DNA of 64,000 nucleotides from Limnoglobus roseus (GTDB lineage Bacteria > Planctomycetota > Planctomycetia > Gemmatales > Gemmataceae), in assembly GCF_008254045.1 (NCBI RefSeq), contig NZ_CP042425.1, forward strand, positions 8,818,163-8,882,162, in the 5' to 3' direction. The position numbers were made by a program, and so were the translations under genes. Position 1 is the stretch's first letter, and each line of letters begins with the position of its first letter. The notes beneath the pieces are model-generated. The model did not search any database. It was given only the letters and a program-made list of their open reading frames with translations, and had not been told where the DNA came from. Below, one piece after another: positions 8,780 to 17,987 of the stretch.

Positions 8780-10960
8780 CTACTTCTTGTCCGCCGCTGC
8801 GGCCCGGCGGATCGCTGGGTCGTCCGTCCGCTTGACGACGTCGGCCAGGGCGTCGCGAACCGGGCCGGCCTTCGCCCACCCCACGGCCCGGATGAACTCG
8901 ATCGTCCGGACCCGGTTGCGGACGTCCCGGAGCATCCCCCCATCGCCCCCGCCCGCGGCCACCACGTCGAGGCCCTTGAGCCGCGCCGCGAGCACGGGGC
9001 CGGCGTCGTCCGGAAAGTAGTACAGCAGCCGCACGGCCGCCTCGACCTGGTACCGGCTCCCCTCGTCCCACCCGTCGAGGGAACTGCCGTTGAACACCCC
9101 CTCGGTCGCGAAGTCCGTCAGCAGCGAAGCGAGCAGCCCCTTTGCCGGGTCCGGGCCGCCCCACGCCGCCCGCAGTTGCTCCCGCGCCTCGCGGGACTCG
9201 CTCACGCTGTTGACCGACACGTTCCCGGACGGGATGTACCGCACGGCCGCGTACGGCCGCCCGACGATCTGGCCGAGCGCCACGAAACACACGTCCCCGA
9301 CCTTCACCCGGTACCCGGCCGGGTGGTCGTCGTCCTCGTCCTCCTCACCGGCGGCCGGCTTGCGGGCCCGGGCCTTCGTCTCGACCGCGTTGAACGGGTT
9401 TCCCGCGGGCATGTGGCCGCCGACGGCGAAGAAGCCGCCCAGGGTTCGATCGACCTTCACCCGGGTCGGGGTCGGGTCGTCGAGGGCGGCCAGCAGGAAC
9501 GGCAGGGCGTCCGGGCCGAGTTCGACGAGCGTGCGGAAGGCGTCCGACGGGCCGTGGCGCTCGGCGGTCAGCATCCCCATCTGGAACCGCGCCCGGTCGG
9601 GGAGCGGGGCGAACGCCGACCCGGTCATCGTTGCCGACAGTCCGGCGTCCGAGCCGTTCGTGTCCGCGAGGGCGGCGATCAGCGCCTTCACCCTTACCGC
9701 CTGCTCCGGCGTCGCCGCCGGCCGCGGCCGGATCGCGACCTTTGCCACCTCGCCCAGGCGGACGTCGAGGTGGGCGTACTCCAACTTCTCCTTCTTGGCC
9801 GCCGCCGGGTCGATCCGGGCGACGGCGGTGGCCGCCTCCCCCCGGAGACTGGCGGACACCCTGCGGTCGCGGGCGATGGCGACGAGGGTCGGGACGGTGG
9901 CGATGGCATCCGGCCCGATTCCGCCGAGGGCCTCGACGACGTAGCCCCGCTCGTAGTCCGGCAAGTCGGCCCGCAATTTGGCCGTGAAGAGGGGCACGGC
10001 CGCCTTCGCGGCCGGGCCGATCGCGCCGAGGGCGTCAACAGCCGCCAATTGCTCCGGATGCTTCTCGTCCTTCGCCAGGTCGAGGAGTTGGGGCACTGCC
10101 GCCTTGGCCGCGGGGCCGATCGCGCCCAGCGCGCGGGCCGCCGCCCGGACGGCCCGGTCGTCCTTGCTCTTGAGCAGTTCCACGAGTTGCGGGACCGCCG
10201 GGGCGGCGGCCGGGCCGGCTTTGGTGAGCGCCCACGCGATCGACGCGTGTTCCCAATCCTCCCGACGGACCCGGAGCGCGTCGATCAGGGCGGGTGCGGC
10301 GGACTCGACCGCCGGGCCGACGCCCGTCAGGGCCTCGGCCGCGGCGATCCGGACCCACACGTCCTTGTCCTTGAGGGCGGCGGTCACCGCCGTCAGGGCG
10401 GGTCCGGGCGCTCGGGTCATCCGACCGAGGGCCGTGACGACCTCCGCCCGCGTCTGCTCGTCGCTGTCGCGGACCTTCGCGAGCAACGGCGGCACGACCT
10501 CCGCGGCCCGCCGCCGCACCTTCCCCAACTCCTTCACGGCCACCTGCCGAACCTCCGGCTCCGAGTCGTCCAGGGCGCGGATCAGTGCCGGGACCACCTC
10601 TGCGGGCCGTGGGCGGATGGCGGCGAGGGCCTCGGCCACCCCGGCGCGGGTGCGGGCGTTCGGCCCCCGCAGCGCGGCGAGCAGGCCGGGGACGGCGTCG
10701 GCGCCGTGATCGGCGAGCGTGGGGACGATCCGGTCCCGTCGCGACTCCTTCTCGCCGAGGGCTTCGAGGAGGGCTGGCACGGCGAGCTTGCGGAACGGGC
10801 CGTCCGGGCCGAGTTGGTGGCGGGCTTGGGCGGACACGAACACGTCCGGCTCCGCCAGCCGGGCGAGGCAGTCGGCGACGGACGGGGCCTGGGCGAAGCC
10901 CGGGCCGGCAACGGCGATCGACAAAATGACGGCCAGGGCGGACAAGTGCAAGTTCGCCAT
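8780..10960 (-). CDS. Secreted HEAT-repeat protein, 726 aa
   Basis: The chosen ATG (10958-10960) gives a clear signal peptide, MANLHLSALAVILSIAVAG, cleaved near FAQA. A longer frame exists upstream but lacks this logic. Residues of about 40-420 are tandem HEAT/PBS-lyase-type repeats of 35-38 residues with the pattern AVPALLEAL, VVPALIRALDDSEPEVR, AVPQLVELLKSKDDRAVR and AAARALGAIGPAAKAAVP. The second half is non-repetitive and includes an acidic stretch (GEEDEDDDHPAG) and a block GYRVKVGDVCFVALGQIVG that recurs in planctomycete HEAT proteins. It probably acts as a periplasmic protein-interaction scaffold. It is divergent from the gene at 11122. Confidence 0.85.
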   Translation of the reverse strand: MANLHLSALAVILSIAVAGPGFAQAPSVADCLARLAEPDVFVSAQARHQLGPDGPFRKLAVPALLEALGEKESRRDRIVPTLADHGADAVPGLLAALRGPNARTRAGVAEALAAIRPRPAEVVPALIRALDDSEPEVRQVAVKELGKVRRRAAEVVPPLLAKVRDSDEQTRAEVVTALGRMTRAPGPALTAVTAALKDKDVWVRIAAAEALTGVGPAVESAAPALIDALRVRREDWEHASIAWALTKAGPAAAPAVPQLVELLKSKDDRAVRAAARALGAIGPAAKAAVPQLLDLAKDEKHPEQLAAVDALGAIGPAAKAAVPLFTAKLRADLPDYERGYVVEALGGIGPDAIATVPTLVAIARDRRVSASLRGEAATAVARIDPAAAKKEKLEYAHLDVRLGEVAKVAIRPRPAATPEQAVRVKALIAALADTNGSDAGLSATMTGSAFAPLPDRARFQMGMLTAERHGPSDAFRTLVELGPDALPFLLAALDDPTPTRVKVDRTLGGFFAVGGHMPAGNPFNAVETKARARKPAAGEEDEDDDHPAGYRVKVGDVCFVALGQIVGRPYAAVRYIPSGNVSVNSVSESREAREQLRAAWGGPDPAKGLLASLLTDFATEGVFNGSSLDGWDEGSRYQVEAAVRLLYYFPDDAGPVLAARLKGLDVVAAGGGDGGMLRDVRNRVRTIEFIRAVGWAKAGPVRDALADVVKRTDDPAIRRAAAADKK

Positions 10961-11121
10961 CGGTGATCCTCGAACGGTCACGCCATTATGGCCGACCGGC
11001 CGCCCCGGGCGAAAGCTTTTCCCCACGGCGGCGGCGTGATCGTAACGGCGCGTTGCGTTCGCCCGCGGCCGCGGACACAATGGGGGCGCCACGTTCGTCT
11101 GACCCTCAGCCCGGAACACCC

Positions 11122-13692
11122 ATGCGCGCACCCCTCTCCTGTGTGGTCTTGGTCGTGTTGCTCGTCGCAGAGTTCGCCGTCCCGCCGGCGGCCGCGGACG
11201 AGCCGACCCTCGCCGCCGCGGACAAGAAGTACCTCGACGGCCTGATGGCGGACTTCCTGTTCGACCCCAAAGGTGCCGAGCGGGTCGCCGTCCCGGTCGT
11301 CGTCCGCACCGTCTGGGCGACGGCCGACGAGGGCACAACCGAGGGCTGGCTCGTCCCCGCCAAGGACGGCAAGCCCGGCCGCGTCCACTTCACCGACGGC
11401 GCGTCGATTCCGATCCCGCCCGATCCGAAGGTCAAAAAAGTCGATTTCGTGGCCGCGTGCAAGGCCCGGTACACGGCGCCCGCCCCGAAGAAGGGCGACG
11501 CGGACGACGACACGTTCCGCAAGATGGGAAAGCGGGCGGTCGGCGGACTGGACGCCGACGACCTCGCCGTGGCGGCGTGGCTCTACCGGCTCGGCCAGGA
11601 CGGGCTGGCCGCCCGCGCGCTCGCCGCCGCCCGGAAGGAGGCGCGCGCGCCTCGCGGCGAGAAGGGCGACCCCCGCAAGCAACTCCGCGAGGACCTCGCC
11701 TGGGCGGCGTTCGCCGGCTTGGTGCACGCCTACATGGTGCGGGCTGACGAAGAGGCCCTGGCCCACGGCGAGCGGTTGCTCAATCTTTACCCGACCGAGG
11801 CGAAGGACGAGCCCTTCGACCAGGCCACGGCGATCGTGGCCGACCTGAAACGTCGGCGGGGAAAGGGGACGTTCGGCAAGGCCCCGGCGGAGACGTGGCC
11901 GGACGGGTTCGACACGTGGAACGCGGCGCGGAAGGCGACCTACCTGATCGACGCCCTCGACGAGGTGGACGCCCGCCAGGACGGGCAGCCGGGCGGCGTG
12001 GACCTCGCCGGCGACCGCCGCGTCCGGGAACTGATCCGCGTCGGCGACGCCAGCGTCCCGGCCCTGATCGACGCCCTGGAGAAGGACGAGCGGCTGACCC
12101 GGTCCGTCCACTTCTGGCGGGACTTCGCCCGCAGTCGGACCGTCCTCGGCGTTCGAGAGGCGGAGCTCTCGGCCGTGATGTCCATCCTCCGCGTCCGCGT
12201 GTTCGAGCCGGTGTCCACCGGCGACAGTTTCACCGCCCGCGGCGGGGACACGGTCAAGGCGACCGTCGCCCGCCTGCGGGCGTACTGGACGGCGTACGGC
12301 CGGCTGCCGTTCGACGAGCGGATGATGGCCGTGCTGACCGACCCGAAGGCGAGCTTCGAGGCCAAGCGGGAGGCGGCCGGCAACCTCGCCCGCCTGGGCG
12401 CCGACCGGACGCTCGCGACCACCGTGTTCTCCGACCGGGCGGGCGACCCGCCGGGCGGCGCCAACCCGGCGGTCGCGAAGTTCAAGGCCCCGACCGTCGC
12501 GGAGGCCATCCTGGCCGCGATGGACGCCGACCTGGCGGCGCACGACGCCAAGAAGACGGACGACCTGCACGACTACCACCGCCGCCACCTGGAGGACGCC
12601 TACCTGTTCGCGCTCGTCGACCTGGGCGATAAGCGGGCGGCCGCGGACGCGGCCGGGCGGACGAAGGCCGCTACCGGTCGGATGCGGCGGAAGTGGGCGT
12701 TCGCCGCCCACCTCCTCGGCAACCCGGAGCCGTTCCGGCAGTTCGCGGACGAATTCCGCCGCGGCCTCGTCGCCGTGCCGGCGAACGATAAGCCCCGGAC
12801 GAACGACGACGACCAGCCCGGCGCCGTCGAACTCGCCGGCGCCGTCGGGTACCTCGTCTCGGCCGGCACGCCGGAGGCCGACGCCGCCCTCAACGCGCTG
12901 GCCGACCCGAAACACCCGCTACACCGGGCGGCGGCCGACCGCGTCCTGAAGGAGTCGCCGGGCTGGAGCGACCACGCCGCGTGGTTCGCCCACCCGTACT
13001 GCCTCCGCATCCTGCGGGCGGCGCTGGACGACACGACCCCGACCGGGGCGACCTACGCCATCGAGGGTGCCCGTCTTCGGCACAAGGTCAAGGACGGCGA
13101 GTCCAGCGGCCCGGCCCCGGACTTCCTTTCCGACCCGACCGTTCGGCGGGCCGAGGCGGCGGAACGGGCCTGTGACAAGGCCGCCGAGCAACTCGCCGCG
13201 CTGGTCGTCGGCCTGCCTCGGTACCACCCGCTGTTCAAGGACGCGGACGCGCGGCTGGCCGCGGTCCGGGCGGCCTTCGACCGCTTCGCCGGCAACTACC
13301 GCCGGGCGACCGGGCGGGAGCGGGACGTCCTCGACCTGTCCCCGTGGGGGTCGGTGTACGTGCCGAACGTCGCCGCGCTTGGCCGCGCCGCCACCGCCGA
13401 CGACGTGCGCGCGGGCCGGGCCGTGTTCCACCTGGACGGCAAGGGGACGCCGGCCGACCGCTCGCTACCAGCCGCGGCCGGGCTGAAGAAGGACGAGAAG
13501 CAGGAGCGTCCGCCGCGGGTGGTGATCGTGCAGGCCGAAGTCGGCCCTGACGGTGAGACGACGTTCGGCGTCATCGCGAAGGACGGCGTTCGGGCACGGC
13601 CCGAACGCGAGCTGACCGGCATCAAGTCCTTCGTGGACCTCGACCGGGAGGCGAAAGAGGCCGCGAAGAAGCGAGAGAGCGGGAAGGAGTGA
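11122..13692 (+). CDS. Large secreted protein of unknown function, 856 aa
   Basis: The start at 11122 gives a signal peptide (MRAPLSCVVLVVLLVAEFAV, cleavage near AAADEP); the frame is open further upstream, but that extension is Arg-rich and lacks a signal. The mature protein is mostly alpha-helical. Tetratricopeptide-like helices cover about 140-230 (DLAVAAWLYRLGQDGLAARAL, GERLLNLYPTEAKDEPFDQA), and HEAT-like segments with VGDASVPALIDALEKDERL follow at about 310. The C-terminal 60 residues are charged. No enzyme motif was seen. It shares a 161-bp divergent promoter region with the HEAT-repeat gene, whose product also has helical repeats, so the two may be functionally linked. Confidence 0.75.
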   Translation: MRAPLSCVVLVVLLVAEFAVPPAAADEPTLAAADKKYLDGLMADFLFDPKGAERVAVPVVVRTVWATADEGTTEGWLVPAKDGKPGRVHFTDGASIPIPPDPKVKKVDFVAACKARYTAPAPKKGDADDDTFRKMGKRAVGGLDADDLAVAAWLYRLGQDGLAARALAAARKEARAPRGEKGDPRKQLREDLAWAAFAGLVHAYMVRADEEALAHGERLLNLYPTEAKDEPFDQATAIVADLKRRRGKGTFGKAPAETWPDGFDTWNAARKATYLIDALDEVDARQDGQPGGVDLAGDRRVRELIRVGDASVPALIDALEKDERLTRSVHFWRDFARSRTVLGVREAELSAVMSILRVRVFEPVSTGDSFTARGGDTVKATVARLRAYWTAYGRLPFDERMMAVLTDPKASFEAKREAAGNLARLGADRTLATTVFSDRAGDPPGGANPAVAKFKAPTVAEAILAAMDADLAAHDAKKTDDLHDYHRRHLEDAYLFALVDLGDKRAAADAAGRTKAATGRMRRKWAFAAHLLGNPEPFRQFADEFRRGLVAVPANDKPRTNDDDQPGAVELAGAVGYLVSAGTPEADAALNALADPKHPLHRAAADRVLKESPGWSDHAAWFAHPYCLRILRAALDDTTPTGATYAIEGARLRHKVKDGESSGPAPDFLSDPTVRRAEAAERACDKAAEQLAALVVGLPRYHPLFKDADARLAAVRAAFDRFAGNYRRATGRERDVLDLSPWGSVYVPNVAALGRAATADDVRAGRAVFHLDGKGTPADRSLPAAAGLKKDEKQERPPRVVIVQAEVGPDGETTFGVIAKDGVRARPERELTGIKSFVDLDREAKEAAKKRESGKE

Positions 13693-14892
13693 CGGCCCAC
13701 TCCCCGCGCTACCAACATCGCCAATCCCGGGGATAGGAACCACACCCGCCCCCCTTTTCGGGAGCTGGTCGGGTGGGTGAAGTGGTTGTTCCCGTCTGGG
13801 ACATCGGCATTGGGGGTGCATGCGGAACGCTGGGCGAAGGTTACCGACGCCCGGTCCCGCTGCCCCGACAGGCTGGGCTGACTTGTCGGCGGTGTCCGAC
13901 AAGACGGCCTCCATTGTGTTAAGGTCGCCGGGGCTCCCGCGTTGTGGGCACGTGCCGGCATCCCCGGCGGCCGACCACAGGTTGCGGCACCACGGCCCCG
14001 AACGGGTGCCGCGCTTCACCGGTCACTTCGTCCACCAGAACGCTCCGCTCTTCGTGTAGCCCTCCGCCGGGCGAGATCGCCCTCAAGTCGTCCATCCAAC
14101 CCACCCGCGGATCGGATGTCACGAGGCGTCCATCTGCCTCATCCCCTCACGCACTCGGCCCGTCGTCTCGGCTGTTGTCGGCCGCTGACATCGTGCACGG
14201 CGAACCGCACGCCCCCGCAACCGGGCCGGGCGTCCCCGCAACACACCTCCCGCCCGGTGCGGAACGTGCGGAACGTTGCGGAACTTCGTCTTTTGCCAAC
14301 GTCCCGTACCGGAATACCTCGATTCCAAGCGGATTTTGCCGCCGTGCGGAACGTGCGGAACCTTTTTCCAGACTCTTACGTGCGTAGCAGGTGAAATACG
14401 CCTTCGTGTATATTTTTGTTTCTCCCATTTAGGCCGGTAGGGGAAACGTTCCGCAGGTCCCACAGGTTCCGCACGATGCTGACGCAACGACGCCTTGGCC
14501 CGTCGAACGGTAGGGAGGAGGAGGCTGTGCGCCCGTCTGGCAGCGCCACAAATCGCGTGTGGCGGGACTTCGGCCGGGGGTGATTTTCGGGGAGACCGAA
14601 GGCGATCGGCGGCCTGGGGCGATCGATGGTTCCTTCCCGGGCACTTTCAAAGATGAGGCCGGGGGGAAACCCCGCATCCCGTGTCACAGTTTGTTTTCCG
14701 GGGGAGAACGCCGAAATCCTTGAAATCTCGGGCGAGTTGTGCGTCACATCCGGCCGCCGCGGCATTACATACCGGTAGCCGCCTCCCGCGGCCGGTGGGC
14801 CGAGGACTCCCGTCGGTCGCGGGCCAGCGGCACCCTCCCCGGCGTGTGGGCGGCCGGGGGACGACCCACCACCCCGGTCCGAGGCGCCCGCC
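13693..14892. other. 1.2-kb non-coding region upstream of the methyltransferase gene
   Basis: No convincing gene. Frames in several phases are open, but their products are low-complexity (Arg/Pro/Ser-rich). The region contains the GTGCGGAAC repeats (14257-14474), a short AT-rich stretch at 14400-14430, and a GC-rich leader before the GTG at 14893. It occupies the place of the 3' part of the helicase gene in the second module (42.0-42.6 kb), which also holds a repeat array. It may be a degenerate counterpart of that region. Confidence 0.5.
14257..14474. repeat. Cluster of GTGCGGAAC sites in direct and inverted orientation
   Basis: Direct copies lie at 14257-14265, 14266-14274 and 14275-14284 (the last with one extra T), then at 14344-14352 and 14353-14361. 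Inverted copies lie at 14448-14455 (8 of 9 bases) and 14466-14474. Tandem 9-bp units in two direct blocks followed by an inverted block resemble iterons or an operator array for a DNA-binding protein. The cluster lies 420-640 bp upstream of the ParB-domain methyltransferase gene. Confidence 0.7.
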
Positions 14893-16200
14893 GTGCTCGT
14901 CCAACTCCGCCCCGTCCGTTCCCTCACCCCGTACGACCGCAACCCGCGGGACAACGCCGCCGCCGTCGACGCCGTGGCCGCGTCCATCCGCGCTTTCGGG
15001 TTCCGCGTGCCGGTCGTGTGCGACGAGCAGATGGTCGTGATCGCCGGCCACACCCGCCTCAAGGCCGCGATCAAGTTGGGCCTGACCGAAGTGCCCGTCC
15101 ACGTCGCCATTGGCCTGACGCCCGAACAGGCGAAGGCGTACCGGATCGCCGACAACAAGCTCGGCGAGTTAGCCGACTGGGACAAGGAACTGCTGCCGCT
15201 CGAACTGGCCGATCTGAAGGCCGCCGACTGCGACCTCGATCTGCTCGGGTTCGACCCGGACGAGTTGGCTCGACTTCTCGGCGGGGACGTGCGGGAGGGG
15301 CTCGTCGACCCGGACGACGTCCCCCTCCCGCCGGACGCGGCCGAGACGCACCCGGGCGACCTGTGGGTCCTCGGCGACCATCGCCTCCTGTGCGGCGACA
15401 GCGCGAAACCCGAGGACGTGGACCGCCTGCTCGCCGGCGCCCCCGTGCACCTGGTGAACACGGACCCGCCATACAACGTGAAGGTCGAGCCGCGGAGCAA
15501 CAACGCGATGGCCGCCGGCCTGTCGTCGTTCGCCGGCACCACCCACCACCAGTCCCTCGACGTCGAGCGGCACCCCGGGAAGGCCAAGCCGACGCAGAAG
15601 AAGCTCCGGGCGAAGGACCGGCCGCTGGCCAATGACTTCGTGACGGACGCCGAGTTCGACCGCCTACTCGACGCCTGGTTCGGGAACGTCGCCCGCGTGC
15701 TGCTCCCCGGCCGCGCCGCCTACGTTTGGGGCGGGTACGCGAACTGCGCGAACTACCCGCCGTACCTCAAGAAGCACGGCCTGTACTTCTCGCAGGCGGT
15801 CATCTGGGTGAAGGAGCACCCGGTCCTGACGCGAAAGGACTTCATGGGCAACCACGAGTGGTGCTTCTACTGCTGGCGGGAAGGGGCGGCCCACGTCTAC
15901 CTCGGGCCGGCCAACGCGACGGACGTGTGGGCGGTGAAGAAAGTCAATCCGCAGTCGATGGTCCACCTGACCGAGAAGCCGGTCGAGTTGGCGGCCCGGG
16001 CGATGCGGTACTCGTCGCGGGAGGGGGAGCACGTGCTCGACCTGTTCGGCGGGTCGGGGAGTACGCTGATCGCGGCCGAGCAGACCGGGCGGAAGGCGTT
16101 CCTGATGGAACTCGACGCCCTGTACGCGGACGTCATCGTCCGCCGGTGGGAGGCGTTCACCGGGCGGAAGGCGGAACGGGAACGCCCAGGCGGGTCATGA
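14893..16200 (+). CDS. DNA methyltransferase with N-terminal ParB-like domain, 435 aa
   Basis: The GTG start at 14893 aligns with the ATG start of the paralogue at 42668 (MLVQ...). Residues 1-125 form a ParB/Srx-type nuclease-like fold: PYDRNPRDN, FGFRVPVV, the GHTRLKAAIKLGL box and AYRIADNKLGELADWD. Residues 150-430 are an amino-methyltransferase with motif IV DPPYNVKVE and, later, motif I LDLFGGSGSTL, the order of beta-class N4-cytosine/N6-adenine enzymes. The motif TEKPVEL precedes motif I, as in phage enzymes. It probably modifies adenine or cytosine in element or host DNA. No cognate restriction endonuclease is adjacent. Its 3' end overlaps the convergent gene by 44 bp. Confidence 0.9.
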   Translation: MLVQLRPVRSLTPYDRNPRDNAAAVDAVAASIRAFGFRVPVVCDEQMVVIAGHTRLKAAIKLGLTEVPVHVAIGLTPEQAKAYRIADNKLGELADWDKELLPLELADLKAADCDLDLLGFDPDELARLLGGDVREGLVDPDDVPLPPDAAETHPGDLWVLGDHRLLCGDSAKPEDVDRLLAGAPVHLVNTDPPYNVKVEPRSNNAMAAGLSSFAGTTHHQSLDVERHPGKAKPTQKKLRAKDRPLANDFVTDAEFDRLLDAWFGNVARVLLPGRAAYVWGGYANCANYPPYLKKHGLYFSQAVIWVKEHPVLTRKDFMGNHEWCFYCWREGAAHVYLGPANATDVWAVKKVNPQSMVHLTEKPVELAARAMRYSSREGEHVLDLFGGSGSTLIAAEQTGRKAFLMELDALYADVIVRRWEAFTGRKAERERPGGS

Positions 16201-16843
16201 GGGCAACGAAGTCGGCCGCCGGCAAGGGGCCGGGCGTCCGCGTCGCCGGGACCCGGCCGAACGCCTCGACCAGATGGCCGTCGGTCACGACCGGCGCCGC
16301 CCACGACAAATCGGTGAACAACGGTTCGCACGCAACGAAGGCGCCATTCGGTCTAGCCCGCACGTGATACAGGGCGTCCCACCGACGGAGCACGCGATCA
16401 TCGCTCAACCCCTTGTCGAACCGGTGGCGGCGGTGGCTCTGGTCCAACGGGTTCGGGCCCGTCTCCGCCACCATGCAGTTGTTCGGGAGCGGCAGGCCCA
16501 AGGCCCGGTACCACCGGGCGGCCTCGGGGTGGGACGGCAGGATCTCACGGACGCGGAGCACGGCCGTCAGCCGCCGGTGTCGCATTGTTGCGGGACCGTA
16601 CCGCGCCTTTACGGCGAAGTACGCCACCGTGTCGCCGACCCGAAGGCGGGGGGCAAACTTGTCGCCGCGGCAAAGGCAGGTGATCGAGGGCAGGGGGTGT
16701 TCAAGGTCCGGCTCCCGCCGGATCGAGCCGTCCACGAACGGTGGGATCGAAAAGGCGACCGCAGACCGACGGCCGGCCGCCGTGAGGACCAACGGTTGGT
16801 ACGTGTTGATGAAATGCCGCGGAGAGGGGTCCGATGTGCTCAT
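16157..16843 (-). CDS. Hypothetical protein, possibly nucleotide-modification associated, 228 aa
   Basis: The ATG at 16841-16843 was chosen because the homologous-looking part begins at MSTSDPSPRHFINTYQPLVL; a longer frame upstream is Arg/Pro-rich. The protein is globular, with blocks IPPFVDGSIRREPD, PSITCLCRGDKFAPRLR, GDTVAYFAVKARYG and LGLPLPNNCMV. These remind me of the putative nucleotide-modification-associated (Nmad) families often encoded by phages and mobile elements, but I cannot confirm the family. Convergent overlap with the methyltransferase gene supports a DNA-modification context. No signal peptide or membrane segment. Confidence 0.6.
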   Translation of the reverse strand: MSTSDPSPRHFINTYQPLVLTAAGRRSAVAFSIPPFVDGSIRREPDLEHPLPSITCLCRGDKFAPRLRVGDTVAYFAVKARYGPATMRHRRLTAVLRVREILPSHPEAARWYRALGLPLPNNCMVAETGPNPLDQSHRRHRFDKGLSDDRVLRRWDALYHVRARPNGAFVACEPLFTDLSWAAPVVTDGHLVEAFGRVPATRTPGPLPAADFVALMTRLGVPVPPSAR

Positions 16844-17073
16844 CCGGGCGAATGTACCCGGCGGCGATCGGATTCGCAAGGACTCGGGGCGGAGCCAGTT
16901 CTTACCGGTGTGGCCGTCCGGCGGTTCTGGAAGTCTGCGCCCGCCGCGGACCCGGATCGCCCCGTCGTCGCCGACGTTCGCGTGGGTGGCGTCCGTGGCA
17001 AAGGTCGGAACAAAGGGCCGCAACGAGCCGAGGCCCCGTCAGGGGGCCTCGTGGGGCGACGGGCGGGATCGGG

Positions 17074-17492
17074 TCAGGCCGTCGCCGCGAACAGGCCCTT
17101 GTCGGCCTTGCGGAACCGGGCGGCGGGGCCCTTGGCGGCGATCTCCCGGAGGACGGCGGCGTACAGGGTGGCGTGCGGCGTCTTCCCGGCCGGGCTGGCC
17201 CAGTACCCCTTGGCCGCCATCGCCTCGACCATCTGCAGGGTCGTCATCGCGACGCCCGCCTCGCCCAACACCCGCGCCGCCGCGTCGAGGGCGCTGACCT
17301 TCTTCGCCACCGCGGGCGCCGCGGCCTTCGGCGGGGCCGGTTTCGCCGGGGCCGGCGGTTCGGCGACCGCCGGGGAATTGTCGGTCTCGAACCGCCGGTC
17401 GGGCTTGCGGCCTTCACTGGCTTTGACTTCCCGACCGCCTTCGGGGCGGGGGCCTTCTTCGCCGTCGCGGCCTTCGTGCTTGCCTTCGCCAT
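17074..17492 (-). pseudogene. HARE-HTH domain protein with an apparent frameshift
   Basis: Two frames together make one plausible protein. It starts at 17492 with the Lys/Ala-rich tail [19 protein letters not shown], like histone-H1-type tails. The C-terminal part in another frame (ending at 17074) is a HARE-HTH winged helix: [50 protein letters not shown]. The switch lies around 17400-17430, near AAGTCAAAGCCAGTGAAG on the coding strand. Planctomycetes encode intact proteins of this plan (basic tail plus HARE-HTH), thought to bind DNA. A sequencing error, a genuine disabling indel or a programmed shift are all possible. Confidence 0.7.
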
Positions 17493-17617
17493 GATCGTCG
17501 TCCTCGCTCGGGGTGGGTCCGCCGCGGCACACCCGCGGCGTGACACGACAGTTACAGCGTGGGCGTGAACCGGGAAGCGCAGGTCGAAGAAAATACCGAG
17601 ATTCTGAGGGATTCGCC

Positions 17618-17833
17618 ATGCCCCCGGACGACGACGCCACCCCCGGCCTGAACCCCGCCGCCCTGCCCCTACCCGACGCCGCCCGGATCCTGGCCCGGGC
17701 CAGCCGCTTGCCGATCACCGAAGGTATGCTCCGGGCCGACCTCGCCGCCGGCGCGCCGGCCAACGGCGACGGCACCGTCAACCTCGTCCACTACGCCGCC
17801 TGGCTCGTCGCCCGGGAGGGGCATGGCGACTGA
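17618..17833 (+). CDS. Small protein, 71 aa, element-associated
   Basis: The ATG at 17618 starts a short acidic protein with core [21 protein letters not shown], then [24 protein letters not shown]. The pattern looks like a small helix-turn-helix or adaptor protein. Its last codons overlap the ATG of the next small gene (ATG at 17823, TGA at 17831-17833), typical of a coupled pair. The family is not recognised; I infer that it belongs to the mobile module rather than to the ECF sigma gene downstream. Confidence 0.6.
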   Translation: MPPDDDATPGLNPAALPLPDAARILARASRLPITEGMLRADLAAGAPANGDGTVNLVHYAAWLVAREGHGD

Positions 17834-17957
17834 CCCCCGACGCCTGCGGCCGGCCCACCTGTGCCGGCTGCTCAACTCCACCCCCCTCGGCGAGGTGATC
17901 ACCGAGCGGAAGCTCCACGCCCACCGCGCCCGCGCCGGCCTCCGCATCGGCGACCAG
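17823..17957 (+). pseudogene. Second small element gene, truncated at a junction
   Basis: From ATG 17823 the product begins [20 protein letters not shown] and then PLGEVITERKLHAHRARAG, a compact basic HTH-like protein. After RIGD (about 17954) this character is lost and the frame runs on, without a stop, into the ECF sigma gene whose own start is at 17988. The element gene thus lacks its C-terminal part. The boundary around 17955-17985 looks like a recombination or insertion edge. Confidence 0.55.
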
Positions 17958-17987
17958 GCCATGGACATCAACCCAGGACCAAGGCAA

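Noticed and set aside
14257-14474. CRISPR array
   Set aside because: Repeats are 9 bp and mostly abutting, in both orientations, without spacers. No cas genes are present.
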